A DNA stretch of 64,000 bases from the NCBI RefSeq assembly GCF_040802235.1, contig NC_133161.1, positions 108,207,001-108,271,000 on the forward strand. The letters run 5' to 3'. Under the pieces are notes generated by a model that saw only the letters and a program-made list of their open reading frames with translations, did not search any database and had not been told where the DNA came from. The translations under genes were made by a program, and so were the position numbers. Origin of the DNA: Manis javanica. Its lineage: Eukaryota; Chordata; Mammalia; Pholidota; Manidae. Shown here piece after piece: positions 45,908 to 56,060 of this stretch. Position 1 is the stretch's first letter. Each line of letters starts with the position of its first letter.

Positions 45908-47690
45908 AATGATTTTTGACAAAAGTACAAAAGCAATTCAATGGAGGAAGAATAGTATTTTCAACAAATGGTGTTGGTAGGATATCAACCAGGTAGTTTT
46001 TCAAAAATGAAAAACTAAAATAAAAAAAAAGAAACCACTCAAAGTAGACTTCACACCTTATACAGAAATTAACTCAAAATGGATTACGAATTTAAATGTA
46101 CAGCACAAAATGTAACATTTAGAAAAGTACACAATAGAGAATCTTCAGGGCCTATAGCAAGGCAAAGAATTCTTAAGCTTGACACCAAAGACACAATCCA
46201 TAGAAGACAAAAATTGATAAACTGTACTTCATCAAAATTTAAAACTTACAAACAATCCTGTTAAGATGAACAATCAAGCTAAAGGAGAAAATATTTGCAT
46301 ACCATATATCCATCAAAGGACTAGACTATATAAAGAATTCTCAAAAATCAACATTAAAAAACAGCAGAAAAAACAATTATGGGCACTAAAGAGGATATAC
46401 AGATGGCAAATAAGCACATGAAAAGGCATTCTATCACTAGGCATCAGGTAAATGCAAATTAAGGCCACAATGAGAAATCACCGCACACACATTAGAATGT
46501 CTAAAATAAAAAATAGTATCATCAAATGCTTGCAAACATGTAGAGAAAGTAGATCACAAACACATTACACATCATAAAATATAGAATGGTGCAGCCACTA
46601 TGGAAACTGGCTAGTTTTTAAACCAAATATGTAACCACCATATGCTTGCACCTAGTGCTCGCACTCTTAGGCACCTATCCCAGAGAAATGAAAAGTTATG
46701 ATTACATAAAAACCTGTATGTGAATGTTTACAGCAGTCTTATTCATATTAGCCAAAGAATGTAAACAATGCGTATGTCCTCCAATGAGTGAACAATTAAA
46801 CCAACTGTGGTATATCCATTGCCTGGAGGCACAAAAAAGAATCACTGATAAGGTCACAATTGCATGCATCTTCAGAGAATTAATGCTCAGTGAGAAAAGC
46901 CAATCCCCCAAAGGTTACATACTATATGATTCTCTTTTTTTATAAATTGAGGTACATATAATAAAATGCACAAATCTTAATACACTGCTCAATGAATTTT
47001 GATATGTGTATACACTCACATAACTACCCAAATCAAGATATCAAATATTCTCATTTTTTCCCCCTTCACCTGTTTCACCCCTCCCCCAAGTTTTCTACCC
47101 TATGGCAACCACCAGTCTGTTCTCTGTGTTTATGAGTCCTTTGTTTTGTTTCCCTGTTCATTTGCTTTGTTTAGATTGATTTTCTTTACATGAGATTCTT
47201 GACATGCCAAGAGAATAGATGAGTGGTTGCCAGAAGCTGAGGAGTTGGAAGTGAGATCCTTGTGGTAGCTGAAATGTTCTGTATCTTGACTGTTATCTGT
47301 ACATATTTCAAACCATACAATTCTCAAAATAAATTTCTCAATAACTGTACAATTATCACAAAACAAAAAGCATCTAAAATTTAAAAGGTAGATGGTATGG
47401 TTTTTTTTCAAATGGGGCAATAAGGAGTGAGATCAGTTAAAAGTTGATCTGATGCATATATGTGCACATATATGTATATGTATGATATAAACAAATACAG
47501 TATTTGGTATATAATAAGCAAATTTAAATGAAACCAACATGTTTCTTAAAGTCAATCTTTAAAAATAACTGAATTGTGGAAATGGTTCAATAACTGAATA
47601 CACTACAAATCATTTAATTATATATTTTGAATGAATTTACAGTACACAAATTGTATCTCAATAAAGCTGTTAAGGAAAAAAAACTAAAGC
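45908..47690 (+). mobile_element. Ancient LINE, C-terminal region and 3' end
   Basis: Continues the element broken at 39,070: TTTTTGACAAAAGTACAAAAG, then blocks for the ORF2 C terminus with many stops, then the old L1 3' region (GATGAGTGGTTGCCAGAAGC at about 47,217) and a final AATAAAGCTGTTAAGG before an A-rich end. 46,940-47,200 looks like a further inserted LINE end in reverse orientation. Confidence 0.72.
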
Positions 47691-48214
47691 ATGGAAAGTG
47701 CTCTCAAAAAAATAATTAGGATACTTTGATCTTCCTTCCAACTTTCCAAGAGCCAGTCTGCACCTAATTTGCAAAGCTAGAACAGTTGTCATATTTCCAT
47801 AAACCTGCACAAAAAACTGGTTTGAATGTTGCACCTCTTGCCACACAGCAAACAAGGCTTCATTCCAGGACATTCATCCTAAAGCTGCTCAGAGAGTGTA
47901 CCTGGAAGTGGGCCTCCACTCCCTTCTTCAAAGTACAGAACTACAGAACAAAGGCACAGAGAAACCCCAAGACATTTCACAACTGGTGCCTCAGAGTCAT
48001 CTCTCCTCTGTTCTGGGCAAAGGGCAGAGATAGCAGGTTGCAGGTTCCTGTCAACTCAGTGCCTGCCACCGGTATGCAACTCACTTAAGTCACACAGCTT
48101 TGTGAAAGGGAAAAGGTGGTGTTCCCTCCAGGAAATGAGCTACATCTAAACATGGGCTACCACACCTCTGGAAGAATGAGTATGGTGGAACCCTGTAGAG
48201 CATACACGACCATC
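47691..48214. other. OGDH intron 1, unique sequence
   Basis: No exon, repeat family or RNA gene recognised. Confidence 0.6.
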
Positions 48215-48590
48215 TAGGTTGTCACCCTAAACAGCACGCAAGGAGATGATGAGTAGTACAGTGGGTGTTGCAGAGTAATCTATTCCTTTAGGGTATCACC
48301 CCAAGGAGCACAGGAAGAAGGATGGGTACAGCAGGGTGCTGAGTACAGTGGGGTACTGAGCATGAGTACATGGGCGCTGGAGGGTATTCTGCTCAAGGGA
48401 TCACCCCAGGAGCGTGAGGATAGGTAGGGTGGCATACTGAGCACGGTGGGTACTGCGAACGTGGGGTGGTGAAGAGTATTCTACTCAAAGGCGTCTCCCC
48501 AGGAGCTCAGGACAGATGGGTATGGTGGGCATTGAGTACGTGGGGAGTTCTCTTCAAGGGCGTCACCCCAGGAGCGCAGCGAAGGCCAGA
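48215..48590 (+). repeat. Degenerate minisatellite, five units of about 69-103 bp
   Basis: Units are anchored on a TCACCCCAGGAGC-like core at 48,222, 48,296, 48,391, 48,494 and 48,563 (spacing 74, 95, 103 and 69). Each is followed by purine-rich sequence and GAGTAC/GGGTAC motifs and a TTCT-CTCAAGGG lead-in. It lies about 0.5 kb inside intron 1 from OGDH exon 1. Confidence 0.75.
48366..48478 (+). repeat. 113-bp segment duplicated on the other side of the OGDH promoter
   Basis: Identical, base for base, to 49,384-49,496. It spans the end of one minisatellite unit and most of the next. Confidence 0.95.
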
Positions 48591-48599
48591 ATAGGCGCC

Positions 48600-49340
48600 G
48601 ACCCCGCCCCATACTCTAGGCGGGCACCACCCAAAGCCCGCAGCCGCTTCAAGGTCGGGCAGCCCCTCCGTCCGCCCTGCGGGTAAAGGACACCGCCGGG
48701 CGGCACACGTGACGCCCCCTTGACCTTGGGGGTCACCCCGGCGTGCCCATTTGCTCACATCCGCCGGCCGCCACAGCCAATGCCCCGCCGCTCCGCGCTC
48801 CTCTTGACACCCGCGCGCGCCCGCAACCGCCAATCTCCGCCAGTCAGGCGGGGCCCGCCGGGTCATTGGCCGCCACGCACGTCCGTCAGGTCCCGACCGG
48901 CCCACTTCCCCTCCACAGCCCGCTCCATCCGGCTTCACTCCTTGTCACCAAGGCGCCGGCGACAACGAAGGCGCGGCGGTTTGGCCCTCTGCCGCGACTC
49001 CCGCCGTCTGCCCGACAGATGCGGAACCTCTCCGACCGGGCGGGGCCCGGCAGCAGCGCGCACTTACCTGTCTTGGACTCGGCTCCACCCGAAAGAGGAT
49101 CCGATGCCCCGCTCCGGGTCTCCAAACTCTCGACCCCGCCCCAGCGTGTGGCGTCAGCACGCAGCCCCGCCCCTGCTGGGGTCGACGTCACTGAGTCGCG
49201 CCGGCTGGGGCGGGGCGTGGGTTGTGGGCGGGCTCCGCCGGGTGGTTGGGGAGTGAGAGTGCCCCAGGGGGTCAACGGGCTGGGCGAGTGCGGGTGCCGC
49301 TGCTTTGAGGCGGTACTTCCCTGCGGCTGAGGACAACGGC
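48600..49340 (-). promoter_or_regulatory. OGDH: CpG island and promoter of OGDH
   Basis: GC-rich and CpG-dense in contrast to both flanks. On or near the minus-strand start region there are GC boxes (49,132-49,142, 49,163-49,174, 49,206-49,215), CRE-like GTGACGTC (49,191-49,184) and TGACGC (49,157-49,152). In the part downstream of exon 1 there are an E-box CACGTG (48,706-48,711), a nuclear-receptor-type TGACCTTGG (48,721-48,729) and CCAAT motifs (48,777-48,781, 48,830-48,834, and reversed at 48,865-48,869). There is no TATA box, as is usual for a housekeeping mitochondrial gene. Motif calls are by eye. Confidence 0.85.
49068..49180 (-). other. OGDH: OGDH exon 1 (5' UTR, start approximate)
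   Basis: A consensus donor AAGACAG|GTAAGTG has its exon edge at 49,068. The sequence upstream on the minus strand is GC-rich and without ATG, which fits the non-coding first exon known for OGDH in other mammals. The transcription start is not visible; 49,180 is a guess based on the GC boxes and CRE-like site. Confidence 0.7.
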
Positions 49341-49383
49341 GTTTCTGGGGTGCCTCGTTGATCGGAAGCTGCATGTGGAATGT

Positions 49384-49496
49384 GTACATGGGCGCTGGAG
49401 GGTATTCTGCTCAAGGGATCACCCCAGGAGCGTGAGGATAGGTAGGGTGGCATACTGAGCACGGTGGGTACTGCGAACGTGGGGTGGTGAAGAGTA
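49384..49496 (+). repeat. Second copy of the 113-bp segment, flanked by a 14-bp repeat
   Basis: Perfect copy of 48,366-48,478. The 14-mer ATGTGGAATGTGTA lies at 49,373-49,386 and again at 49,509-49,522, bracketing the copy plus 12 extra bases, so it behaves like an inserted piece with a target duplication. Confidence 0.95.
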
Positions 49497-49619
49497 AAAT
49501 ACTTCGTGATGTGGAATGTGTAAAATAAGGCCTCAGAATTGACGAAATGTGGTCAGTTGTAGTAAGTCACATGCTAAGAAAGTGCCCTGCGGTTCTCCAC
49601 TCTTAGTTACAGCAAGGAG

Positions 49620-50055
49620 TGTTAGAAAAGAGTATAAAACCTAAATGTGATTTATTCCCACTAGGATCTTTAAACATTTTAACAGGTATTAACAAAGGGC
49701 CACGTGGTGGAAGCTGCTCAGGCTGAGAGTGGGGGTGGGGGAATTGATAAGGGCCTGGCAATACCTGTTAGAGTTTTTTAAACCTACCAATAAAATTAAG
49801 ACAAATGTAAAGAAGCCAGATATAACTGGCTTAGGCGACTTCCGGGAAGGAATGTGAATCCTGTAGTACTCAGCCAATGAGAAACCAGGGGAGGGACTCA
49901 CGTACTTGGAGATAAATTATTGGCGCCAAACTCCCCAGGTGTGCCTGCCCACCAGACACCCGATCTTGCAAGACTCTCATTAAAGCCTCGCTCCGCTGTT
50001 CCCTTTGTCTCCGTGTCCACTTATTGAATTTGGACCAGTGAGTGTGTTTCTCACA
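49620..50055 (+). mobile_element. Solo LTR, class I-like, with 4-bp target duplication
   Basis: 436 bp beginning TGTTAG and ending CTCACA (inverted termini TGTTAG/TGTGAG), flanked by GGAG on both sides (49,616-49,619 and 50,056-50,059). Inside are a CCAAT-containing GCCAATGAG (about 49,873), an AT-rich box (GATAAATTATT), ATTAAAG as a possible polyadenylation signal (about 49,980) and a C/T-rich U5. It sits about 0.4 kb upstream of the OGDH promoter island. Confidence 0.75.
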
Positions 50056-50059
50056 GGAG

Positions 50060-50339
50060 AAAGCCTCATTTTGTAGTAAGTGGTTCCATTGTGTGGGAAG
50101 GTGGCATCCTAATGACATTAGGGAAATGCTGTTCCACACTCTCGAATTGTTCTCCTGCGCATGTTCCCAACAACTTGAAGACAAGGGCTGTCATGTGACA
50201 CAGCAGAGGATACTGAGGTGACAAGGGACGGCGATCTGACCATGGTAATTACATGGAGAACACAAATATCTGAATCTGGCCTGGAATTCAGACCGACGAC
50301 TATACCATCCACTCTCGGGTGTAATAGCGACTTTGATCT
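50060..50339. other. Intergenic, nothing recognised
   Basis: Unique sequence between the LTR and an old LINE. Confidence 0.5.
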
Positions 50340-52345
50340 ATTTCTAAATTTTTCCTAGGGAGAGTTTTAGCCACGTCTGTTGTATTGTTGCTTGTGTCAG
50401 AGCTAAGAATCCATTGCCAAGTCCAAGGTAATGAAGGTTTACCCCTGTGTTTCTTCTAGGAGTTTTACGGTTTCAGTTTTTATTTTTAGGTTGTTTATCC
50501 ATTTTGAATTTGTGTATAGGATGTGCAGTGGGAGTCCAACTTCATCCTGCATGTGGAACTTAACCTGTCCAGTCATCACCTGTTGAAGAGATGATTCCCC
50601 ATTGAATGAACTTGGCAACCTTTTGGAAAATCAATTGGCCATATGTGTTGAGTTTCTTTCTGTACTCGCAATTCTATTCCATTGGTCTGTGTGCCATATT
50701 TAATGCCAGTACCACACCGTTATAGTGTAGCTTTACAGTTTGTTTTGAAATACAGAAGTATGAGTTCTCCAACTTTTTTTCAAGATTGTTTTGGCTATTT
50801 GGTGCCTCCTGCAATTCCATATAAATTTAGGTATTGGCTTTCCACTTCTGAAAAAAAGGCTCTTGGAATTTTGACAGGGATTCTGTTGAATCTGTAGATC
50901 ACTTTGGGTAGTATTGATAACAATAATTAAATCAATTACCTCATGAACATGAAGGTTTTCCCATTTTATTTGTGTCCTTTTTAATTTCTTTCAATAATGT
51001 TTTTTGTTTTCAGTGTACAAGTCTTTTACCTTGTTTAAATTATTCCTAGATTTTTTTATACATTTGTAAGTGAAATTGCTCTTTGAATTTCCCTTTCTGA
51101 TTTTCCATTACTGGTTTATTGATTTTTGTGTATTGATACTGTGCCCTGCAACTTCAGTGAATTCATTTATTAGCTCTCTTGTAGACTCTTTGGGAGGATT
51201 TTCCATGTATAGGATCTTGTTATCTGTGAACAGGTATATTTTACTTCCTCTTTTCCACTTTGGCTGCCATCTGTTTCCTTTTCTCTCCTAATTGGTCTGG
51301 CTTGAACATCCAGTACAGTGTCAAATAGCAGTGTTTGTGAAAGCTGTCCTTGTCTTGTTCCTGATCGTATGGGGAAACCTTCAGTCTTTCACTGCTGAGT
51401 ATGTTTGCTGTGGGATTTTCATAGATGTCCTGTATCATGTTGGGGAAGTTCCCTTCTAGTCCCACTTTCCTGAGCGTTCTTGATCATGGAAGGGTGTCAG
51501 ATTTTGCTAAGTGCCTTTTCTGCATCAGTTGAGGTAATCAAGTGTTTTACCCCTTATGTTGAGCCATCCTTGCCTTTGTGGGATAAATCCCACTTGGTCA
51601 TGATGTCTGATCCTCTTGGTAGGCTGTTGTATTTGGTTTGCTAGTATTTTGTTGAGGACTTTTGCATCTCTATTTGTAAGGGTTGTTGGTCTCGTTTTCT
51701 TTTTTTGTGATCTCTTTGGATTTATTATCAAAGTAATACTGGCCTCATAGGGTGAGGTAGGAGGTGTTCCATCCTCTTCAATTTATTGGAAGAGTTTAAG
51801 TAGGATTGGTGTTAATTCCTCCTTAAATATTTGGTAGAACTCACCAGGGAAGCCATGCATTCCTTGACTTCTCCTTTCTGTGTCACTTCAGGTAATTTTG
51901 TGTGTTTCAAGGAATTTGTCCGTTTCACATCTTACCTTATTTGTTGGTGTACAGTTGTTCATAGTATTCTCTTATCATCCTTTTTTATTCTATAAAGTCA
52001 GTAGTAATGTCTATTTGCCTTTCTGACTTTAGTGATATTTGTATTCGCTCTTTTTATTTTTTGTCAGTCTAGGTAAAGGTTGATCTTTCCAAAGAACCAA
52101 CGTTTACATTCATTGACTATTGTTTTTCTATTCTGTTTATCTCCACTTTAATCTGTTACTTGTTAACTTCTGCTAGGTTTGAGTTTAGTTTGCCTTCTTT
52201 CTCTTTTTTAGTTTCTCAAAGTGTAAAGTTAGATTATTGATTTGATATCTTCTTTAATGTACACATTTACAACTGTAAATTCTCCTCTGAGTACTGCCTT
52301 TGCTGCATCCCATGGCTTTTGCTCAGTGTGCTTTTTCATCAATGT
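50340..52345 (-). mobile_element. Old LINE-1 ORF2 fragment
   Basis: On the minus strand the order is from the post-endonuclease region (about 52,300) through the reverse transcriptase region (51,241-51,731, with blocks such as NKILANQIQ and HHDQVGFIP) to the C-terminal region (50,700-50,450). There are many stops and frameshifts. Both 5' and 3' ends are missing. Confidence 0.8.
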
Positions 52346-52349
52346 ATAC

Positions 52350-52445
52350 ATGCTGCTTTCATTCAACAAATATTTATACCAGTTTGGCTTTAGGTGCTGG
52401 GGATACAGACGTGAACAAACAGGCAGGACCTATCATGGAGGGTAA
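52350..52445 (+). repeat. L2 LINE 3' fragment
   Basis: TTCATTCAACAAATATTTAT, then GGTGCTGGGGATACAGACGT, GAACAAACAGGCAGGACCT and ATCATGGAGG follow the order of the L2 3' end. Confidence 0.7.
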
Positions 52446-53669
52446 ACCCAATTGATGGTTTGAAATCCTTAAAAACAGGGTACCTTGATAGAGAATAGTG
52501 GTAGCTCTGCTTTGGTTTTTAAAATTTGTTTATTAAATGGATAACAAATTCACATGGTTCAGAAATCAAGAAGATGAAACAGTCTAGTCTGCAGTCTCCT
52601 TTGCACCCCGTTACCATTGACATTATCTGTTGGGCTGCCAGGACCCTTTCCTGCCAGAGGAACTCTGTTGGAGCATGGGACAATCAGGGACCCAGGGTGG
52701 CAGCAGAGGTCGAGGGAATTCAGGGGCTTGGAGAGTTTTCATTTCCCGTAGGACAGAGGTATTTCTATATTTTAATCAGCACAACCATACTGGTATTTGG
52801 CTGAATGTTTGTTAACTGTAAGTAACCACTTATATTAGAGTTTTATGTGTTCTTCCAGTGTTTTCCATGCAAATAAAAACACCAAAGATGGCTTACTCTG
52901 TCCTCTCTTCCTCTCTTCTGCACCTTGCTTTTTAAACTTAGCAATATGTTCTGGACTCTGTCAGTTCATAGAGCATCCTCATTTTCTTCAGTTGCATAAT
53001 TGTGTACAGTGGTTTTTGTGGGGCTAGCTCATCCTTGTTCCATGTGGTATTGGCTGGGGAATCTTCTCTGGGCCTGGAGGATCCAAAATGGCTTCATTCC
53101 AATGACTGGCTGCTCAGTTGGGTTGGCTGGACCTCCTTTCAGCTGGGTTCTAAGAGAGTGAAAACAAGCCACAAGGCCACTTAAATCCCAGGCCCCAGAG
53201 CCATATACTTCTTCTGTTGATTTGGTCAGAGCCAGTTCCAGGGTTAGGTCAGATTCCAGTGGAGGGGAAATAGATTCCACCCCTCCATGGTGAAAGCAGC
53301 ATGTGGGTATGGGACTGGGAGGGATTGGCACCAGTCTTCACAGACATTCTACCATCCCAAGGTCCAGTCAATGTTCACATGTCTTATTTGGTATTATGCA
53401 TTTTTGTCTCTTAAATTAGTGCATTTCCACCACTTTTTGCTCCTCTTCTTGACTTTAGTTTTTGAAAGGTTCAATCCAGTTCCATATTGTGTATAGATTT
53501 CCCTTATTGTTTCCTCATGATGTCTCTACTTCTAATTCCCTGTAAACTGCAAGATGTAACTGAAGGCCTGATTAGATTGAATGTTACTTACAAAAATATT
53601 TTGTACCCATTGATGATCCCTGTGTTTTACAGTGATTATCTTTTGCCTGGACAAGATGATCTTAAAATC
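52446..53669. other. Intergenic, probable old unclassified repeats
   Basis: 52,530-53,000 and 53,010-53,340 look like old interspersed repeats by wording, but I cannot name the families. No exon is recognised. Confidence 0.4.
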
Positions 53670-53915
53670 TAAGTCAGATCAAGTCATTCCTCAGTCAAAA
53701 TCCTGTAGTTCTCATTTTCCAGAGTTCTTCAAATGGTCCAAAAGGCATACCCAATCCCCGACCCATCTATGACCTCATTTCCTCCCATTGCCCCCTGTCT
53801 CTCCTCCTCTCACACTGGCCTCCTTCCCCTTCCTCAGGTATCTGTTGACCTGCCTGTTAAGGGCCCTTCTCACATGGCACCTTCTCAAGTGAACCTTCCT
53901 GAGCCCTCTGTTGTA
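53670..53915 (+). repeat. L2 LINE fragment
   Basis: GTCAGATCAAGTCATTCCTC, then CACACTGGCCTCCTTCCCC, then CTTCTCAAGTGAACCTTCC-type sequence, in L2 3'-region order. Confidence 0.65.
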
Positions 53916-53964
53916 CATCCTGCCTCTAGCCAGATGCCTGATAAAGAACTTCCTGTGTGTGGCT

Positions 53965-54995
53965 GCCAAAACAAATTTTCACAAACATGGTGGATTAAAA
54001 CAACAGAAATGTATTCTCTCACAATTCTAGAGGGCAGAAGTCTGAAAACAGGGTGTCAGGTGAGGCTCTAGGGGGGATCTCATTGCTGGTCTCACCCTGT
54101 TTCTGGGGGCTACAGCTTTCCTTGGCCTATGGCTGCAGTACTCCAGTGTGTGCCTCTGTGATCATACTGCCTCCTTTCCTGGGTGTGTCTCTCTTTTATA
54201 AGTTCAGTGGCAGATCTCCAGAACTTCTTCATCTTACAAATATGAAACTATACCCATTAGAGAACTCCCCATTCTCCCCAGCCCCCAGTTAATTATCATT
54301 TTACTTTCTGTCTTTCGTGAGTTTGACTTTAGATACCTCATATATGTGGTAGTATCAGTCTTTGTTTTTTGTGATGGGCTTATTTCACTCAGCAAACATC
54401 CTCAAGGGTCATCTATGGTGTAGTAGGTGTCAGGATTGCCTTTTGAAGGCTGAATGCTACTCTATGGTATGTAGGGAGCACATTTTCTTTATGCACTGAT
54501 CCATAAGTGGACATTGCATTGCTTCCACTTCTTGGCTCTTGTGAATAGTGCTGCTATGAATATGGGTGTGTAATTATCTTTTCAAGATTCTGCTTTCAGT
54601 TCTTTAGTCATCTATCCAGAAGCAGGCTTGCTGGATTGTATGGTAGCTCTATTTTTTATTTTTTGAGGAACTTCTATACTGTTTTCCATAGTGGCTGTAC
54701 CAATTGTAATTCCCACCAACAGTTCACATGGGTTTTAATTTCTCTACATTCTCACTAACATTTGCTATATTCTATTTGTTTTTTAGTGGTAGCCATCCTA
54801 ATGTATATGAGATAGCTCTGTGTGTCTCTTAGAAAGATGCTTGTCATTGGGTCTAGGGCCCACATGGACAATCTAGGGTTATCTCATCAAGATCCCTAAT
54901 TATTTTTGTACAGACCCTTTCTCCAAGTGAGGTCACATTCATGGATAGGTTCCAGAGACTCAAACATGGACATATCTTTTTAAGGGCTGCCATTC
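53965..54995. mobile_element. Old interspersed repeat interrupted by a reverse LINE-1 end
   Basis: The outer repeat begins at TGGATTAAAACAACAGAAATG and ends around TCAAGATCCCTAATT and GGTCACATTCATGG. Between about 54,197 and 54,820 is a minus-strand old L1 C-terminal/3' region (TTGAGGAACTTCTATACTG, TGAATAGTGCTGCTATGAA). A GTGTCTCT-TT-like string on both sides (54,184-54,196 and 54,822-54,832) may be its target duplication. The family of the outer repeat is not certain. Confidence 0.6.
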
Positions 54996-55845
54996 ATTCC
55001 ACTACACTCCCTATCTTCTTCCTTGCCTTATTTTTCTTCCAGACACTTATCTCCATCTGACATGTTATATATTTACTTATCTTCTTTATTGATATACAAT
55101 AACATAAATTCATGAGGATGAAGATATTTGTTTTGTTGGTCATTGTGTCCCCCTCGTTTCGAAGAATGACACAAATGGCTGCTTAGCAGATGTTGGTTGA
55201 ATGAATTGAGTGGAGGGGTAGCTGACCTAGGTAATGCTGGCAAAAAGTTTTTCGGCTTGGGGAGTAGATACCTGATGTAGGTTTTCTACTGTGGGGAATG
55301 CAGTCTCTTTAAAATCACTCATCAGTTAGAAGAAATGTCAGGATCCTCTTTAAGAAAAAACAAAATTAGAAATATAAATACCGTTGCTCACTAAAGTTAA
55401 TTTGGATTCCTTGTATAAATAGCTGTGTGTGTCAAGGGCAAGAAATTTACAAGGAAGGAAGCCCCAAAGACTACTAGAATTGTGTCAAAGGGGCACAGAG
55501 AAGCAATGGTTTATGAGACAATTTGAATATATAAAAAAGGGTAACTGTTATAATGGATTAAAATACATTTCATTTTACTGTTAAATCCTGGCTGGCTCAG
55601 TATTTACCTCTTTACAAGATACACAGTGGCAGGGAAGCACGTTAAATGATACATGAAGATACAATAAGCAAATCCATAATGCGGAAAATTCTATTGGTCA
55701 GTGATCAAGTTGCTTCAATAAGTAAACGGCATCACTACCGTCATCAACTAAAAGGGAAGGGAACTGCTAGATAAGGACATTTAGTTTTTGTAGCAAAGAA
55801 TGCAGTAAGTAGCCCTTGTTTGCACACTGAAAACGGGTGGGCAGT
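54996..55845. other. Intergenic, upstream of TMED4
   Basis: AT-rich sequence without a recognised repeat or exon. Confidence 0.55.
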
Positions 55846-55849
55846 GAAC

Positions 55850-56059
55850 GAGTCGGCGCATGCGCACTCTGAGCCGGGCCGCGCAGCGTCACCTGGAAGT
55901 GCGGCCCAGCAACGCTCACGGAAACACTGCGGAGGTTGGGGGATTCCCGGCGTCACAGCGCGCGCGCCCCCGTCCGACTGAGAGGCACCGTCAGGCAGCG
56001 GAGCGCATGCGCGTCGGGCACGGGCGTGCGTTGGCAGGTGTCGCCGGCCGCGGGCGGTG
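55850..56059 (+). promoter_or_regulatory. TMED4: TMED4 promoter and 5' UTR in a CpG island (island extends to about 56,450)
   Basis: An abrupt change from AT-rich to CpG-dense sequence at about 55,850. Two perfect NRF1-type palindromes, GCGCATGCGC, lie at 55,856-55,865 and 56,003-56,012, 147 bp apart. No TATA box. The start site is not visible, so the second palindrome may be promoter or 5' UTR. Confidence 0.8.
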
Positions 56060-56060
56060 A
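56007..56060 (+). promoter_or_regulatory. Possible upstream ORF overlapping the TMED4 start codon
   Basis: ATG inside the second NRF1 palindrome opens a 17-codon frame ([17 protein letters not shown]) whose TGA (56,058-56,060) overlaps the TMED4 ATG (56,060-56,062) as TGATG. It matters only if transcription starts upstream of 56,007. Confidence 0.5.

Larger units (their letters stand above)
1..49180 (-). other. OGDH: OGDH gene locus, 5' part (exon 1 to the optional 45-nt exon)
   Basis: OGDH encodes E1 of the mitochondrial 2-oxoglutarate dehydrogenase complex, the thiamine-diphosphate enzyme that decarboxylates 2-oxoglutarate in the TCA cycle. Spliced coding pieces on the minus strand match the known N-terminal region in order: presequence (exon 2), the [10 protein letters not shown] segment (exon 3), the RGHH-LDPLGI segment (two alternative exons) and DLAVFKDRLRMLTVGG (45 nt). 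All boundaries are GT-AG and all phases fit. The next exon, which should start FYGLDESDLDK, is not between 1 and 8,203, so that intron leaves the window. The catalytic domains are therefore outside. The 5' limit near 49,180 is inferred from the CpG island, not seen directly. Confidence 0.95.

Noticed and set aside
48507-49389. Several 140-195 codon frames in the GC-rich region at the OGDH promoter
   Set aside because: Arginine/proline-rich frames on both strands are what a CpG island gives by chance. No splice pattern or family supports them.
53775-53969. Arg-rich 64-codon frame on the minus strand
   Set aside because: It is the antisense of an L2 fragment; no family resemblance.
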